This document shows, one piece after another, positions 44,989-56,925 of a DNA stretch of 64,000 nucleotides (the first letter of the stretch is position 1; the number at the start of each line of letters is the position of its first letter). The position numbers and the translations under genes were made by a program. The notes beneath the pieces were generated by a model. It made no database searches and had not been told where the DNA came from. It saw only the letters and a program-made list of their open reading frames with translations. Origin of the DNA: Siphonodentalium dalli (Eukaryota > Mollusca > Scaphopoda > Gadilida > Siphonodentaliidae); contig CP136064.1 of assembly GCA_032622095.1 (NCBI GenBank), positions 129,877,605 through 129,941,604 on the forward strand, in the 5' to 3' direction.

Positions 44989-45535
44989 TGGGGTGGGCCA
45001 GGGTGTCCGCCCAGGGTCGGTCCAGAGGTTGTGTTAGATTCCAAAGAGTAAGGTGAGCGATTCGAAGGGGGTTTTTTTGACAGAAAAGAGCACAATTTAC
45101 TAATGTATCGATTTTTTCTCGGATTATAATGGCAGTGTGGTGAGCGAAGGGCATTCCTCTTCGCTGTACACACTGAACTTAGAATAATACCGAGCAAAAA
45201 TAGATGCTTTGGTAAATTGTGCTACTTTACCAGTGCATTTTTAACAAAAGCGAAAGTCTTCGAATAAATTCGAAGCCGATAGCGTTGTAAAATGTACTTG
45301 TATAAATTGCCGTTCAGTGAAATGTTATGAGATAATGGTAAAATGGTACAGATAAAAATTTCCCGAGTCAAATCGGTGTTTTATTCATAGAAATATGATG
45401 TTTTTGACAAAAAAAGAAACACATCTGATTTGACGTTCGGAAAAATTTGGTAGAAAAACGCATGACGTCGTCGGCGAAGTCCGCGCGTTTTCAATACAAA
45501 ATAAACAGATATCCCCATTCTTCATTCATACCAAA

Positions 45536-45784
45536 ATGGATTACCGAGATCTGCATCAGAGCTATTTGGAGGATGGGATGCTGGTGAGAGGTGTGTTTGG
45601 GGATGAAGCACAGGTGATATGGAAGGCTTTGAGTTTAGCAGAAACGGGTACTGTAGATAACTTCTTTGATATCTACAGTTACACCGTTATGCTGATGACG
45701 GACCACAGAGACCGGGTCTTTGGATTGCCACCACGGTGGTTCCGACACACCAGATTGCTGGGGACGTCAAGATTGATGGTGTGA
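45536..45784 (+). CDS. Left-end ORF of the short Polinton-type element, unknown
   Basis: 82 codons from an ATG (MDYRDLHQSYLEDGML) just inside the left TIR, reading inward. No domain is recognised; the sequence is mixed alpha/beta in character. It may be the truncated start of a longer gene of the parent element, because the interior was deleted beyond it. Whether it is expressed cannot be judged. Confidence 0.4.
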   Translation: MDYRDLHQSYLEDGMLVRGVFGDEAQVIWKALSLAETGTVDNFFDIYSYTVMLMTDHRDRVFGLPPRWFRHTRLLGTSRLMV

Positions 45785-46328
45785 CTTGCGGCTACATCAC
45801 TGCATCGGTCTATCATAATCTTCTCAGGGCATAGAGTGTACGAATTCTTGCCGCTCTGGGGGATACAGATAGGCCAGCCGTGCATATGTGCCATTTGGTT
45901 GCGACGTTTCCAAGACCACTTTCAGCTGTATTCAAACCCAAACACATCGTGCGGTTTCTTTTGAAACCATCCAAAACGGCTCTTTTCAGGGCCTCACAAA
46001 TTTTTAAAAAGATACGCTCTGAAATTGCTACTGTACGATTTGTTCATTCTTCCTGAACTTGGAGAGAATGTTCACATAATTTCTCCAAACCAAAATCATT
46101 CATCATGAACTTGGAGAAAATGCTCACATAATTTTCAAAGAATACTTCCCTAACAATAAAAAAAACCCACTACCACCCTTCATATCTATAATACAATCAT
46201 CATATAGCATAATAATACAGAGCGTATCTTTCATGAATTTTATGTGGTCCTGAAAAGGGCCGTTTAAAATAATATAAAATCATTTCTTTTGTTTCTTCAT
46301 CACTGTTAAATCTTTCCCGAGTGATCCA

Positions 46329-46880
46329 GGGAGGGGGGGGGGGGGGGTTCGAAAAAAAATTCAGTCATGTATGGCATTTTTCCCCTTTCGATCATTTTTT
46401 GTACCCACCCACCCCCACCGCCAAATTTTTTTCCGTTTTCGGCAGTTTTTTCCGACCATTTTTTGACACCCACCCACCCTTTTAACACTAAAACAGAGAT
46501 TTGCGGGGGGAAATTCACTGTAAACAGCTGTATATGAATTTCTGTGCATACTATTTAACATGGATGTTAACATGGACATGTAAATAGGAATGAGTCATTT
46601 TGAGGTCATTCGGCCAAAAAAACATGGCTGCCACCGGCCATCTTGGATTTCAAAATTTGCAACAAAATACAACACGATAACTGCCTGCAGTCAATTTACC
46701 AGTTAGAATTACATTATTTCTCTCATTCAAAGTGGTTTTGAAGCCCAACTCATTGCCAAAACACTAAAAAAACAAGCAGGAAATTATTTTTTTTAGTTGC
46801 GGAATAAATTGCTTGTTGGTGGCTTTGACCACCCACCCACCCCGGCATATGTGCCGGAATTTTTTTTCACCCCCCCCCCT
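46329..46880. mobile_element. Nested retroposon-like insertion with 10-bp target duplication
   Basis: GAGTGATCCA at 46319-46328 and 46881-46890 flanks a 552-bp segment with poly-G and poly-C tracts at its edges. The part at 46735-46880 ('ttttgaagcc(c/a)aactcattgc' through 'ccacccaccc...ccgg...gaattttttt') is related to 56030-56180, so this is a dispersed family. Duplication length and lack of TIRs suggest target-primed retroposition. Confidence 0.6.
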
Positions 46881-47291
46881 GAGTGATCCAAATGTGGATA
46901 GCTTCGTAGGTTCTTTCTGGAAACCATGTACCTCAATTGGTATGTCAATCGTGTGAGGTTTCAAGTTGATTGTACATTCAGCCGGTTTTTGTGTTAATTG
47001 CTTTCGTAAATCCTTCATTTCCTGACAAATATTCCGTAACAATTTTGTCTGTTCTTCCCATTGTGAACTGTTGATAACTTGGTATATAACAGGTTGAGTC
47101 ATTTGTTGTGTTTTCACCGGCGGTGTATACACTGGTTGTTGATCCGTTCGCGGATACACCATTGGTACCTGTTGCAGTTCTACCCGTGGTGTCACATTGC
47201 CTGCATACAGTGGATTCGACATTTGCGTTGTTGCAGGAACATGGTCGTACTGCAAATCAATAGTCTTGAGAAATTCCGTTACTGGATCCAT
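46764..47291 (-). pseudogene. Right-end ORF of the short Polinton-type element, interrupted by an insertion
   Basis: Starts with ATG at 47291 (MDPVTEFLKTIDLQ) just inside the right TIR and reads inward. It has a Pro/Gln/Thr-rich region, then a coiled-coil-like helix (EEQTKLLRNICQEMKDLRKQ) and a short basic tail. About 135 codons in, at 46880, a 552-bp insertion flanked by a 10-bp direct repeat (GAGTGATCCA) begins; the frame beyond 46881 therefore reads insert sequence. On the far side of the insert (below 46329) the original frame runs on only briefly to a stop. Family unknown; the coiled coil suggests an oligomeric structural or regulatory protein, which is inference. Confidence 0.5.
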
Positions 47292-47914
47292 GTTTCAAAA
47301 TAACGCTAACGTTACAATTTACGCATGTAATAACGTTAACATCTTCGATGATCAAATATATGGGATGCGCGGGCCTCATTGGCGACGTCATTGAGTTTTT
47401 CTACCAATTTTCCCCGAACGTCAAATCAGCTGTGTTTTCTTTTTTGTCAACAACATCATATTTCTATGAATAAAACACCGATTTGATTTGATTTGTACCA
47501 TTTTACCATTATCTCATAACATTTCACTGAACGGCAATTTCTACAAGTACATTTTACAACGCTATGAAGACTTTCACTTTTGTTAAAAATGCACTGGTAA
47601 AGTAGCACAAGTTACCAATGCATCTATTTTTGCTCTGTATTATTCTAAGTTCAGTGTGTACAGCGAATGGGAATGCCCTTCGCTTACCACACTGCCATTA
47701 GAATCCGAGAAAAAATCGATACATTAGTAAATTGTGCTCTTTTCTGTCAAAAAAAACCCTTTGAAGCGCTCACCTTACTCTTTGGAATCTAACACAACCT
47801 CTGGACCGACCCTGGGCGGACACTCTGGACCACCCCCTCGCTGCGGGACACTCTGGCCCATGGGCCAGAGTGTCCCGCAGCGAGGGGTGGGCCAGAGTGT
47901 CCGCCTATACTACT

Positions 47915-47920
47915 AACGTG
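47915..47920. repeat. Target-site duplication AACGTG (right)
   Basis: Identical to 44904-44909. Confidence 0.9.
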
Positions 47921-48000
47921 TAGATATCGATTTGGTGACGTCACTCATATGAAAGAGTTGTCAGTTACTAAGGCACTAAGAGGCAATCTAATTATTAATT

Positions 48001-48147
48001 AGGATATTACTTGGTAGGTTTGATAGTATAGGCCTGCTATCAACCATTGATAACCTCATTTCAGTCTTCGGCCTTCGGTTTCAGGCTGATATGAGGTTAC
48101 CTCGGGATGATATGGGGCCTAATATCAAACCAACCAAGTTATATCCT
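48001..48147. mobile_element. Small foldback element
   Basis: AGGATATTACTTGGTAGGTTTGATA at the left end pairs with its near reverse complement at the right end (TATCAAACCAACCAAGTTATATCCT, shown here in two parts of the same arm). 147 bp, no coding. Confidence 0.6.
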
Positions 48148-51100
48148 CTAAATAGTCCCTGGTGGACAAGCATCGCATTTGCACGGAGAAGTGTATTATA
48201 TGTACATCAATAATGTACTGATATTTCAGTCTTCTGACATTTGATTATCACTTGGATAGTATCGGTATTAGAATTGGAATGAAGCTTTCATCAGATGTAC
48301 ACGCATGTGTACTTCAAAATGTATAAAAAATAGTCCCCATGCAATACATTAAATGGGTATGACTATATGCCCACATTTGGGTTCTTTCAGACGCATATAT
48401 ATATATAGTTATGCATGTTGTTAATAATAAACACATCCCTGGGCATATAATCTAGAAATTATAATAAAGAATGATTGTGTAACTTAATAAGATACTTTAA
48501 TCAGTTAAGTAAAGAACTGTCGATCGTTTGATAACATGCATGGGTATGAAACTGGCAACGTTTCGTTCCATTTATTCATTTCCCCACACTTTCCTGAGTA
48601 GATTGTTCGTAGGACACCATATGCACACTTCTTTTGAGAATTTGGTAGTGATGACTCTGTCATTGCGACATATATAACCTGTGGAAGATATAAAAATCAT
48701 TCTCAAGTAAGAAAATAGTCAACTCATTATATCCGCTGGCTAAAATGGATCGAAACTGGTGTGAAAATGTGAATATCCGTGTGTGTGACATGAGAGTTAC
48801 CCGCAGTATGGGCGTTACCTTTTTTTTTATATAACTAGGTTTATGACAAACAATTGTTAACAATTTGCCAACAAGTGCATATTAAAAATATTCCAGAGAC
48901 ATTTTGTTTCTCGTGCACTATTTAAATGAATATAGTTTAGCTCCGTTTAGCGACTGTATTGACGATTAAAGTGAAATTGTTTGAGCGCAATCGCAACTTG
49001 CTATACGTCGACAATAGGCAAGTTAAACTAGTTGGGAAGGCATCACGAAGAACTTGAAACATCTAATGGAGATTTATCTAATCCTTCCATTTTATGTTTT
49101 TACTCCGCCTTCTCTCCGGTGGGTCTACTAGTGGTCAATTGAACAACACAGTTATACAGAGTTCAGTACTTACTTTGAGGTGATAAATCCGTCGGCCATT
49201 TGTACACTAAAAATAGTAACCACGTGACCGAGTTTGGTGGCCCTGAGTCGTAATTTCGCTAAAATCCGGATTGAGAATCCGAAGCCGATTACGGGGGCGG
49301 GGCTAATTCCCGATTCTAGGTCAGATTTTGAAATCCACGTGGTCTCCGAAACTATGTTTAATGTTCTCCCAGCGTCAAACATGGCTCATGTATTTGACAC
49401 AAGTATCATTTGTATCTTATATTTATAAAGTTCATGTTTGTTGTGAAAGTCATGCTTTTCTTCTATGTGTATATACACGGCACATAATTTTCTGCCAATC
49501 CGACTTAATCGCATCTTTTTTTCAAGTTAAAGTGTGTTTATTGATGAGGGCAAGCATATCTAAACGTGACAGCTCTAGGCCTCCTGAATCAAATTCCGAA
49601 GATGTTGTGAAGAACACACGAAACTTGTTAGTTGAACAGGGACGTGACGGCAGGGGTTGGTTGGGTGTCTCGACCCCCACCCGAACTTTGGTACAATTTG
49701 CTTAGCTGTGCAGTCATTCATACGTGAGGAAAATCAGGATTATTTTGACTAACTGTTCCAAATAATGATACGTACAAGCCAGCAAACGCAACAAACAAAC
49801 CCGATTTTAAATAAATACATATACAAACTTATGACTAACTCGGGAGAGGGGGTCATTATCCAGTGTTCTGTATATATGTTCAACTTGTTTTGGTAGTCAT
49901 ATTGCTTTGCTATTACTAATTTTTTTTTCTTCCAGTGTAATAACATATGGGAGAGGGGGTACCCTTAAGTGAGTCAGCACTTGTCCCCCAATTCCTTTGT
50001 ATATATAAACAAATGTATGTGTTATATATCATGTTATCTAAATTTGACATATATTTGAAATAAATATATCTAAACTAAACTTTGGTACATTTCAGCAGTC
50101 GGAAATTTCATGCATGACACAACATTATTTGGACATTAATTTGACACAATATATAGGTTGGCATTGTTCTCATTGTTTGATTTTTTTCAACCAGTAAAAG
50201 TTGGTAATTTTCCAATCTTAGTGTTTGTCAGGTTGGATATTTCCAAGGGGAGCAAATTGAATTCTGCGAACCTGTGAGATTGATGTTTGGTTCAATGGGG
50301 GGGGGGGGGGGGTGCAGTTGGCCTGAAATTTGAGGAAACATTTTAACATGCGCACGTCCCTAGAACATATGTCTGTTGTCTATATTGTGCAAAACGACTG
50401 CATTTAACGAAACAAAACATTTTAAACATGAAATTGCTATAAGACTAGATGATAGTACATAAGTGTATCTGATAATCCATCGATATCATTATTCATATAA
50501 TCCTACTATTTCTTGAATAAGAAGAAACATTATAATAACGAACACAGCAGAAGACGTATCCATGCAGGTTCATATGAATTCGGTCAATGGTGACGTATCC
50601 GCCGAATTCGAAATCGACATGCGTTCGGGAGGTATTTTATGGATGGAATTATGAAATGGACATATGAAAGTGACAATCAACAATGATTTAATTTTGCTTC
50701 GCCATCAACCGAAGTGCTCCCCCAGCGTTACTATCAATAGCGTTATTATTTGGCTAATTTCAGTAATATTCTCCCAGTTTACATTCAATAAAACAAATTT
50801 GTCTCCGCATTTAAAATTCTTTGGTATAGATCGTTTATATTCTGCAATAATGTGTACACAAGAGACGGATTCTTATGTTTTATTGTGTTTTTAAACTCCG
50901 AGGTGGCGAAATCTCTGTTTGTTTACATTACGAACATTTGAGTCCGTAATCGGAATCGGAATCCCAATCGGATTACCACGAAATTGAGATTACGGTCTGT
51001 TCGTTTACTGATTCTGCCAATTTCTGGTCTGTTCTTTTGCCGAACCAAGTCGTACGGGGATCAATCTGTAATCTGAATCCAGAATCTGAATCGGATTTTA

Positions 51101-51330
51101 GCGAAATAACGCCTCTGGATTATGCAGTCTGAATCGTTAATCTACCTTCGCGTGACGTCATAAGAAGGACTATACAAGCGACACTTTCGTCCCAATAACA
51201 TTATTTGCAGTGTTTGTTTACAAATATATGGTATCGTCATTCGATATTTACTTGTGAGTCACTTGTATTACTTTCCGTCGAACTCGTATTTTTTATAATA
51301 GAAGAATGAGTCTATATGCATATTTTGAAT
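48148..51330. other. No supported gene
   Basis: AT-rich sequence with only short open frames lacking domains. It contains a poly-G run near 50298 and a GGGAGAGGGGGT word near 49845 and 49950. No gene or RNA could be supported. Confidence 0.4.
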
Positions 51331-51339
51331 TGATCGAGT

Positions 51340-51720
51340 GTTGGAGCCTCAACGGCGGCGAAGTCTGGCAGAGAGTTCCAGCTATTTACCATGCCCTCTG
51401 AGTAAAGAAATATTTTCCTATGGCCTTGTTAACAATGGGCATCTGTAGCTTTTTATTATGTCCTCTTGTTCTTCCTGATGAATGTCGTTCTAATGGGTCA
51501 CAGGCATTGATATTGTAATGACCATTCAACAGTTTATATACCTCGATTAGATCTCCTCTAAATCTTAGATATTTTAAAGACATCAAATTGAGTCTTATTA
51601 TTCGGTCTCGGTAGCACAGAGTTTTGATTTGACGAACTAGTTTCGTTGCTTTTCTTTGTAGTTCTCTAACACAATGCTTTGATATTTGTGATGTGCGCTC
51701 CATGCAGAGTTACAGTATTC
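51340..51720 (-). pseudogene. C-terminal fragment of a CR1/L2-like LINE
   Basis: The minus-strand frame 51386-51703 carries LQRKATKLVRQIK, LNLMSLKYLRFRGDLIEVYK, LLNG and RTRGHNKKL in order. This is the pattern of the region after the RT domain in CR1/L2-like LINEs. The RT itself is absent, so it is a 5'-truncated relic. Confidence 0.75.
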
Positions 51721-53040
51721 GATTATAGGTCTGACCATGCATGCTTATGTAGAGCGATTAGAAAGTGTCGATGTCAATGAACAATGGCTGGGCCATGCAC
51801 TCTTGAATATTTTATGGCGGGAACACAATGCCTCCGATTTTTGATCTGCATACATTTAGAAGCTTTCTGGTGTGGTGAATGAGAAACTTGCAGTAATAAG
51901 CCGTAGTTTTTTATAATAATTTGAAGGATTAGTTGTTTTAACGGAATTCTGAGGCGGTGCATTCATGTAACCAATATATTTTATATTATAATTTATATTA
52001 ATGGCTAATAATATGATCTTGATGGCGTTATCATTTCTGATTATGGTTTTCTTGTCTACTCACTGTGGGTCATCTGTTCCTCGAAAACTCATTCCGCCCG
52101 AGCAAAATTCCCATTCCGAGCGGTATACGAAGATCCGATTCCGCGAAAGATTTGCTCGATTTTCCACGACAATGCATGTTTACTAATTCGTGTATTTTGA
52201 GGGAGCAACTTAGATAGGACATGTTTCATGCACATTTTCAGAGTTCCGATTCCTGACAAGGATAAATGTTTACCGTAATCCAATTGCTTAATTCACTGTG
52301 CGGCCGTTCTAATTTGTCCTATAGTGATTGACTAAGTACTACGAATTAGTATCTAAACACGTTGAGTGCCGGAAATCACTTAGTAATCTCGCCAGTTTGC
52401 CAAATCGTGGCAAGATAGATACCCTTAGTAGACCATAATTCGCCAGAATTGGATGACGTCGCGACTTTAGATGACAGAAACGGCGATAGATAGATAGATA
52501 GATATATTTATATATAGATATTGGCATCCTGCCAGGATTGACATGGCCTTTGTTTAAGGCCGTCTTCCTGTCAAACCTCCAACGAATAGTATGTATGTGT
52601 GTCTTGCCGATAAGCATGTCGCTGGTATTGTGCATAGATTATTAATGTATGTCTTATGGTGTGCGAAAATTGATATATTTAACTGCCGACTCCTGATAAT
52701 TATCTTTTTGGATCAGACGTATCATGTTAAGTTGTTTGGAACCGACAATTATATTATATATACCTAATAATATATATCGAGAGATGCAGGCACCCGCTTA
52801 ACCGAATTGAATTTTATAAGAACGATGGTTATAGAATGAAGTGGTTATAATATGAAGTGGTTATAATATAAAGTTTTCTATGGACGTGGTTGTCCACATG
52901 AATTATTGTTTGAATGTTGTACATGATGGATATTTGAGGCTCACAATTTTGACAGTCGAAATCCGACACGACCCCATAAACTTCAAGCGACAACACATAC
53001 GCATAGGGCGTGTCAGTTGGTTAGGTACAATCGGCGATTG
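51721..53040. other. No supported gene; GATA microsatellite at ~52486-52505
   Basis: A short GATAGATA tract followed by 'ttggcatcctgccaggattg' may mark another LINE 3' tail, but no coding portion remains. Confidence 0.4.
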
Positions 53041-53046
53041 ATAGTA

Positions 53047-53128
53047 CTACGAGATAACTCGTAGCCGGCACTGGCGGAAGGAATTTGGGTATTCCCACCA
53101 CCAGTGCCAACTACGATTTATCTCGTAG
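53047..53128. repeat. Short inverted repeat (hairpin)
   Basis: CTACGAGATAACTCGTAG...GCACTGG pairs with CCAGTGCCAACTACGATTTATCTCGTAG in part: a stem of about 28 bp with an 18-30 base loop. Confidence 0.65.
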
Positions 53129-53739
53129 ACACAATTGGACACGTTTGAGCAACAAATATGAAGTAGAAAGTAACCCAAACAAGTTATTTTGATGGTAAGC
53201 ATATTTATGGAGATGTGGGTGTCCTTGTGGTGGTTATAGCTTGTTATATAGTTATAGTATGGCTGATACACGGTGGAGCAAATTACTTATATGAGCTACA
53301 GATGGTGAATCAGACGTGGAATCGGGTGAACTTGTTTCCTGTGAGGATGAGTTTATTTCGTCCTGTAATGACTACGAGCATACATCTTCTGTTGTTTTGT
53401 AAGTTATCTCCCATTTAGCATGATTTATGCCTATGCCTAAAGAATACATAAAGTAAATACACGCGTCCACATAGTAGGTCTTTTCCAGACGAATGGTTGA
53501 TAACCCCATACACAATAGAGCGTTTTGAGAAGAAAATGTGTCCACATAGTAGGCCTTTCGTGACATGAGACTGTCACGTGGTACATGGTTCATCTGTATA
53601 ACAGACTATCTCTATAGGATTTACAATACATATACTTGGTGAAAAGAATACAGGACCTCAGTTCCTCCGTTAATTTAGTCATATAAACGCTCTTTATCCC
53701 ATAGCTTACCATGTGGTTTATTAACAAAAAGGGGTTTGT

Positions 53740-53878
53740 AAGACTATAGGTCCATAGAAATACGCGGACAAAGGGTCCCAAAATTAAGACTATAGGGCCA
53801 TGGAAATACACAGACAAAGGGTCCCATAATTAAGACTATAGGGCCATATAATTACACAGACAAAGGGTCCCATAAAAT
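53740..53878. repeat. Tandem repeat, period 46 bp, three copies
   Basis: Units start AGACTATAGGNCCAT and end CAAAGGGTCCCA, at 53741, 53787 and 53833. Confidence 0.85.
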
Positions 53879-54279
53879 GAGGCTGTAATATAGGCTGTCG
53901 GTCTACCTAGCTCTTAGTACGCTTAACTGGCTTTCTCTACCCTCACTATCCTATACACACGTAATCGATTAGAGAATGAACATCGTTCGGTTAGATTCTA
54001 TGTCCAAATAAGGCCATGAAGACCTATCATATTCCAAGTACATAACATTTACAGATGAAGCATAGTTTTAATGTGTTATAACTTGAAAGGAAATTTTCCG
54101 TATATATAACTAATATGACTGCTTTAGACCAGATTTTGACATTCTAAATGATACAAAATTCTTGCATATTAGTCAAAGTGAAGAGTGAGGGCGCATTTTC
54201 TAAACTAAATAACACCTTATCATTAACAGAAACAAAAATTCCATTCGAAATACATTCATAATGGAGATAATTGAGTTGC

Positions 54280-55960
54280 CTATTTACAGGTAATTTACAG
54301 TTATATGTGATGGACACCTTTAAGGTAAGGGACCCCTCGGTTACAACACTACGAGCGTCTGTATCGATGGATACGCTGAATTAGGTTTAAATGCATAAGT
54401 GACGTGTACCTTTAAGGTATGTGTCCACATGTATAATAGTACGCTATATGAACCAGTTATGAAGTGAATAACAAGTAATCACCTTCATTTCCTACAGGAC
54501 TACCTCGAATGTACATGCATATGTGACGTATAACTTGAAGACCCATTGAATTAAATGAACTTACTATGGTTGATATGTTCAAACCAATGTGTAATGTATT
54601 GTCTAATTATAGAATTTCCTAAAGTGACGTGTACCTTTAAGGCATGTGACCGTAATACGGTCAATTGTATGAGCCACTCTGTAGTAAATAATGACGCACC
54701 ATTGCTATAGAAAATCTTCATTCCTACAGGGTTGCCTCGTGCATCGAATGTACACGCATATGTGACGTATAACTTGAAGGCCAATCTGTTATATTGTCGT
54801 GGTTTAACGTACATCGCGTCAATTCTATATGAATGGAAGCATGTAGCTTGATCAAAATCTATGGTAAACGAGGGGGAAAGAGACCATTTTGAGCGTTTTT
54901 ATCAATAGATACGCTGAATTAGGTTTAAATGACGTGTACCTTTATGAGACCACAGTTATAATAGTATGCTATAGGAACCATTTATGAAGTAAAAACAAAT
55001 CAATGCCTTAGCCCCAGGTGTACTAGTGTGACTAGTTTGATATGTTCAAATGTGCAATATGTTACCCCTTGCATCGAATGTACATGTGACGTATAACGTT
55101 ATGCATCGAATGTACATGCAAACGTAACGTATAACTTAAAAAAACGAGGGACCTTCAGACAATTTTGAAAATAAAGAGCGTTTTATTAATGGATAATAAT
55201 AATTAGTTTTAAATGATGTGTATCTTTAAGGTATGCGACCCAAATGTGGTCCATTGTATGAACCATTTCTGAAGTAATGACAAATCATAAACCTTCATTC
55301 ATACATTGTTGCATCAAATGTATATGCATATGTGGCGTATAACTTGAAGAGCGTTTTGTTTTAATACTGTGGGTAGTGGGTAATTTTATATGAATGAAAG
55401 CGTGTAGATTGCTAAAATGTATGTCAAATGAGGGACAATCAGAAGATTTTGAAAATAAAGAGCGTTTTTATTTATGGATATGATGAATTAGATTTAAATC
55501 ATGCAGAACATACAACCATGAGAGTAATATGACATGTATCGAGAGCGTTGCCTTTATTAAGAGCGAATATTCCAGAAGGTTGTTGTCCTTCATTCAGACA
55601 ATTTTGAAAATAAAGAGCGTTTTTTTAATTGATACGATGAATTAGGTTTAAATGCTTAATTTTAAATATAAATTTAGTAAAGGATGGGCATTAAGACATA
55701 TTTGAAAATAAAGAGCGTATTGATAGATACGTTGAATTAGGTTTAAATGCACGATTGACGTGTACCTTTAAGGTATGTGAACACGGTTATAATAGTATAC
55801 TATATGAACCATTTATGAAGTAAAAAACGACACTGGGGACTATGTGTGAAGGCCCATTGATTAAAATGAGCTTACTTCGGTGAACACGCTCAACTCGATG
55901 TGTAATGCAGTGCCTGATTTTACATAAGTGACGTATACCTTTAAATTCAATCCATTAGCA
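54280..55960. repeat. Complex diverged repeat array with AAAGAGCGTTT words
   Basis: Modules recur in varied order: 'gacgtgtacctttaaggtatgtgac', 'gatacgctgaattaggtttaaatg', 'tatgaaccatttatgaagtaa', 'catatgtgacgtataacttgaag' and 'gaaaataaagagcgtttt'. At least five AATAAAGAGCGT words occur (near 55170, 55453, 55608, 55700 and in weaker form). No ORF of note. Confidence 0.7.
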
Positions 55961-56029
55961 TGGACTACAGGCTATACTGTTTGTCTGATCATCATGAAAT
56001 TTGTCATTTATGTTAATATTGACATATAG

Positions 56030-56185
56030 ATGTGTTTTAAGCCAAACTCATTGCAAAAACAGTCAAAAAAGATTTGCAGGAAAAATATTTTTGAGTTGCG
56101 GAAAAAATTGTTTGTTGGTCCTATCAACCACCCACCCGCCCCGGAATACGTGCCCGGAATTTTTTTTTCCACCCCCTGGCGGAAT
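56030..56185. repeat. Copy of the dispersed family also found at 46735-46880
   Basis: Shares 'aactcattgc', 'ttgagttgcggaa...attg(t/c)ttgttggt', 'accacccacccgccccgg' and 'ccggaattttttt' in order. Non-coding. Confidence 0.7.
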
Positions 56186-56925
56186 CGGCATTTGCTCAGG
56201 ATGGGTTTTCGGGGAACAGATCCCCCACAGTGCTGCTGATAGTTATATAGAAACGGCTGGATCATCGGAGCTGATTTTTTTTTTTTTACATATGGGTAAT
56301 TTGACCCGACCCGTATAATCTTATTAGATAGGTCATGTCGACATCAGATGTCTTAATTAGGCCATTAATAATTAATTAAGTACTTTGCTAACCCAATTTT
56401 CCCCAAATTTTATGGAGTCCAAAATAAAGGTTTATGTTCACTTTTATTAGTAATCACAGCAACCAAACCAATGGATGCAACATTTTAAGAGTATAATTCA
56501 TAGTAGATTATGTTAGAAATTCAAAATGTGAAATTTATAGAAGTTTTTAAAATCTATTTTTTCGAACCCGAATTCAACAAACACAAAGTCCATATCTAAG
56601 AAAAAGATATGAGTATGTGTACTAAACACTGTGAAGAATGATGAACAATAAAGATATACTCACATTTCTTCAGTGTTATTCAGATTTTTGGCTTGGAATG
56701 GTTGTTTAAATTATACTACCATTAACGTGAAGCAGGCGCGCATATAGAAGCGGCGTGTATGGGCAGCGCAAAAGGGGGTGGGCAGCGGAGCGCGTTACAG
56801 GCCCCCGTGGTGCTGACCCATGAGAATATAATCTGCTGATTGGTGACCAAGTTTCTGGGCTATGGGGTACCTCCAGATTGGGGATTACACAGTTCTTTTG
56901 CCCATATAAAAATCCCCCTTGGTGC
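56186..56925. other. No supported gene
   Basis: Unassigned sequence between the dispersed repeat and the CCATGG satellite. The open frames have no recognised domain. Confidence 0.4.

Larger units (their letters stand above)
44910..47914. mobile_element. Short (internally deleted) Polinton-type element, 3.0 kb
   Basis: Tips read AGTAGTATAGGCGGACACTC on the left and the reverse complement on the right, sharing the octamer AGTAGTAT with the full Polinton. A perfect 6-bp duplication AACGTG flanks it. Inverted repeats run about 550-580 bp (44910 to about 45488; about 47366 to 47914). The interior has only two ORFs pointing inward, one from each end, and lacks polymerase, integrase and capsid genes. 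It is best read as a non-autonomous derivative mobilised by a Polinton integrase and copied by its polymerase; the parent element is different from the one at 9325. Confidence 0.85.
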
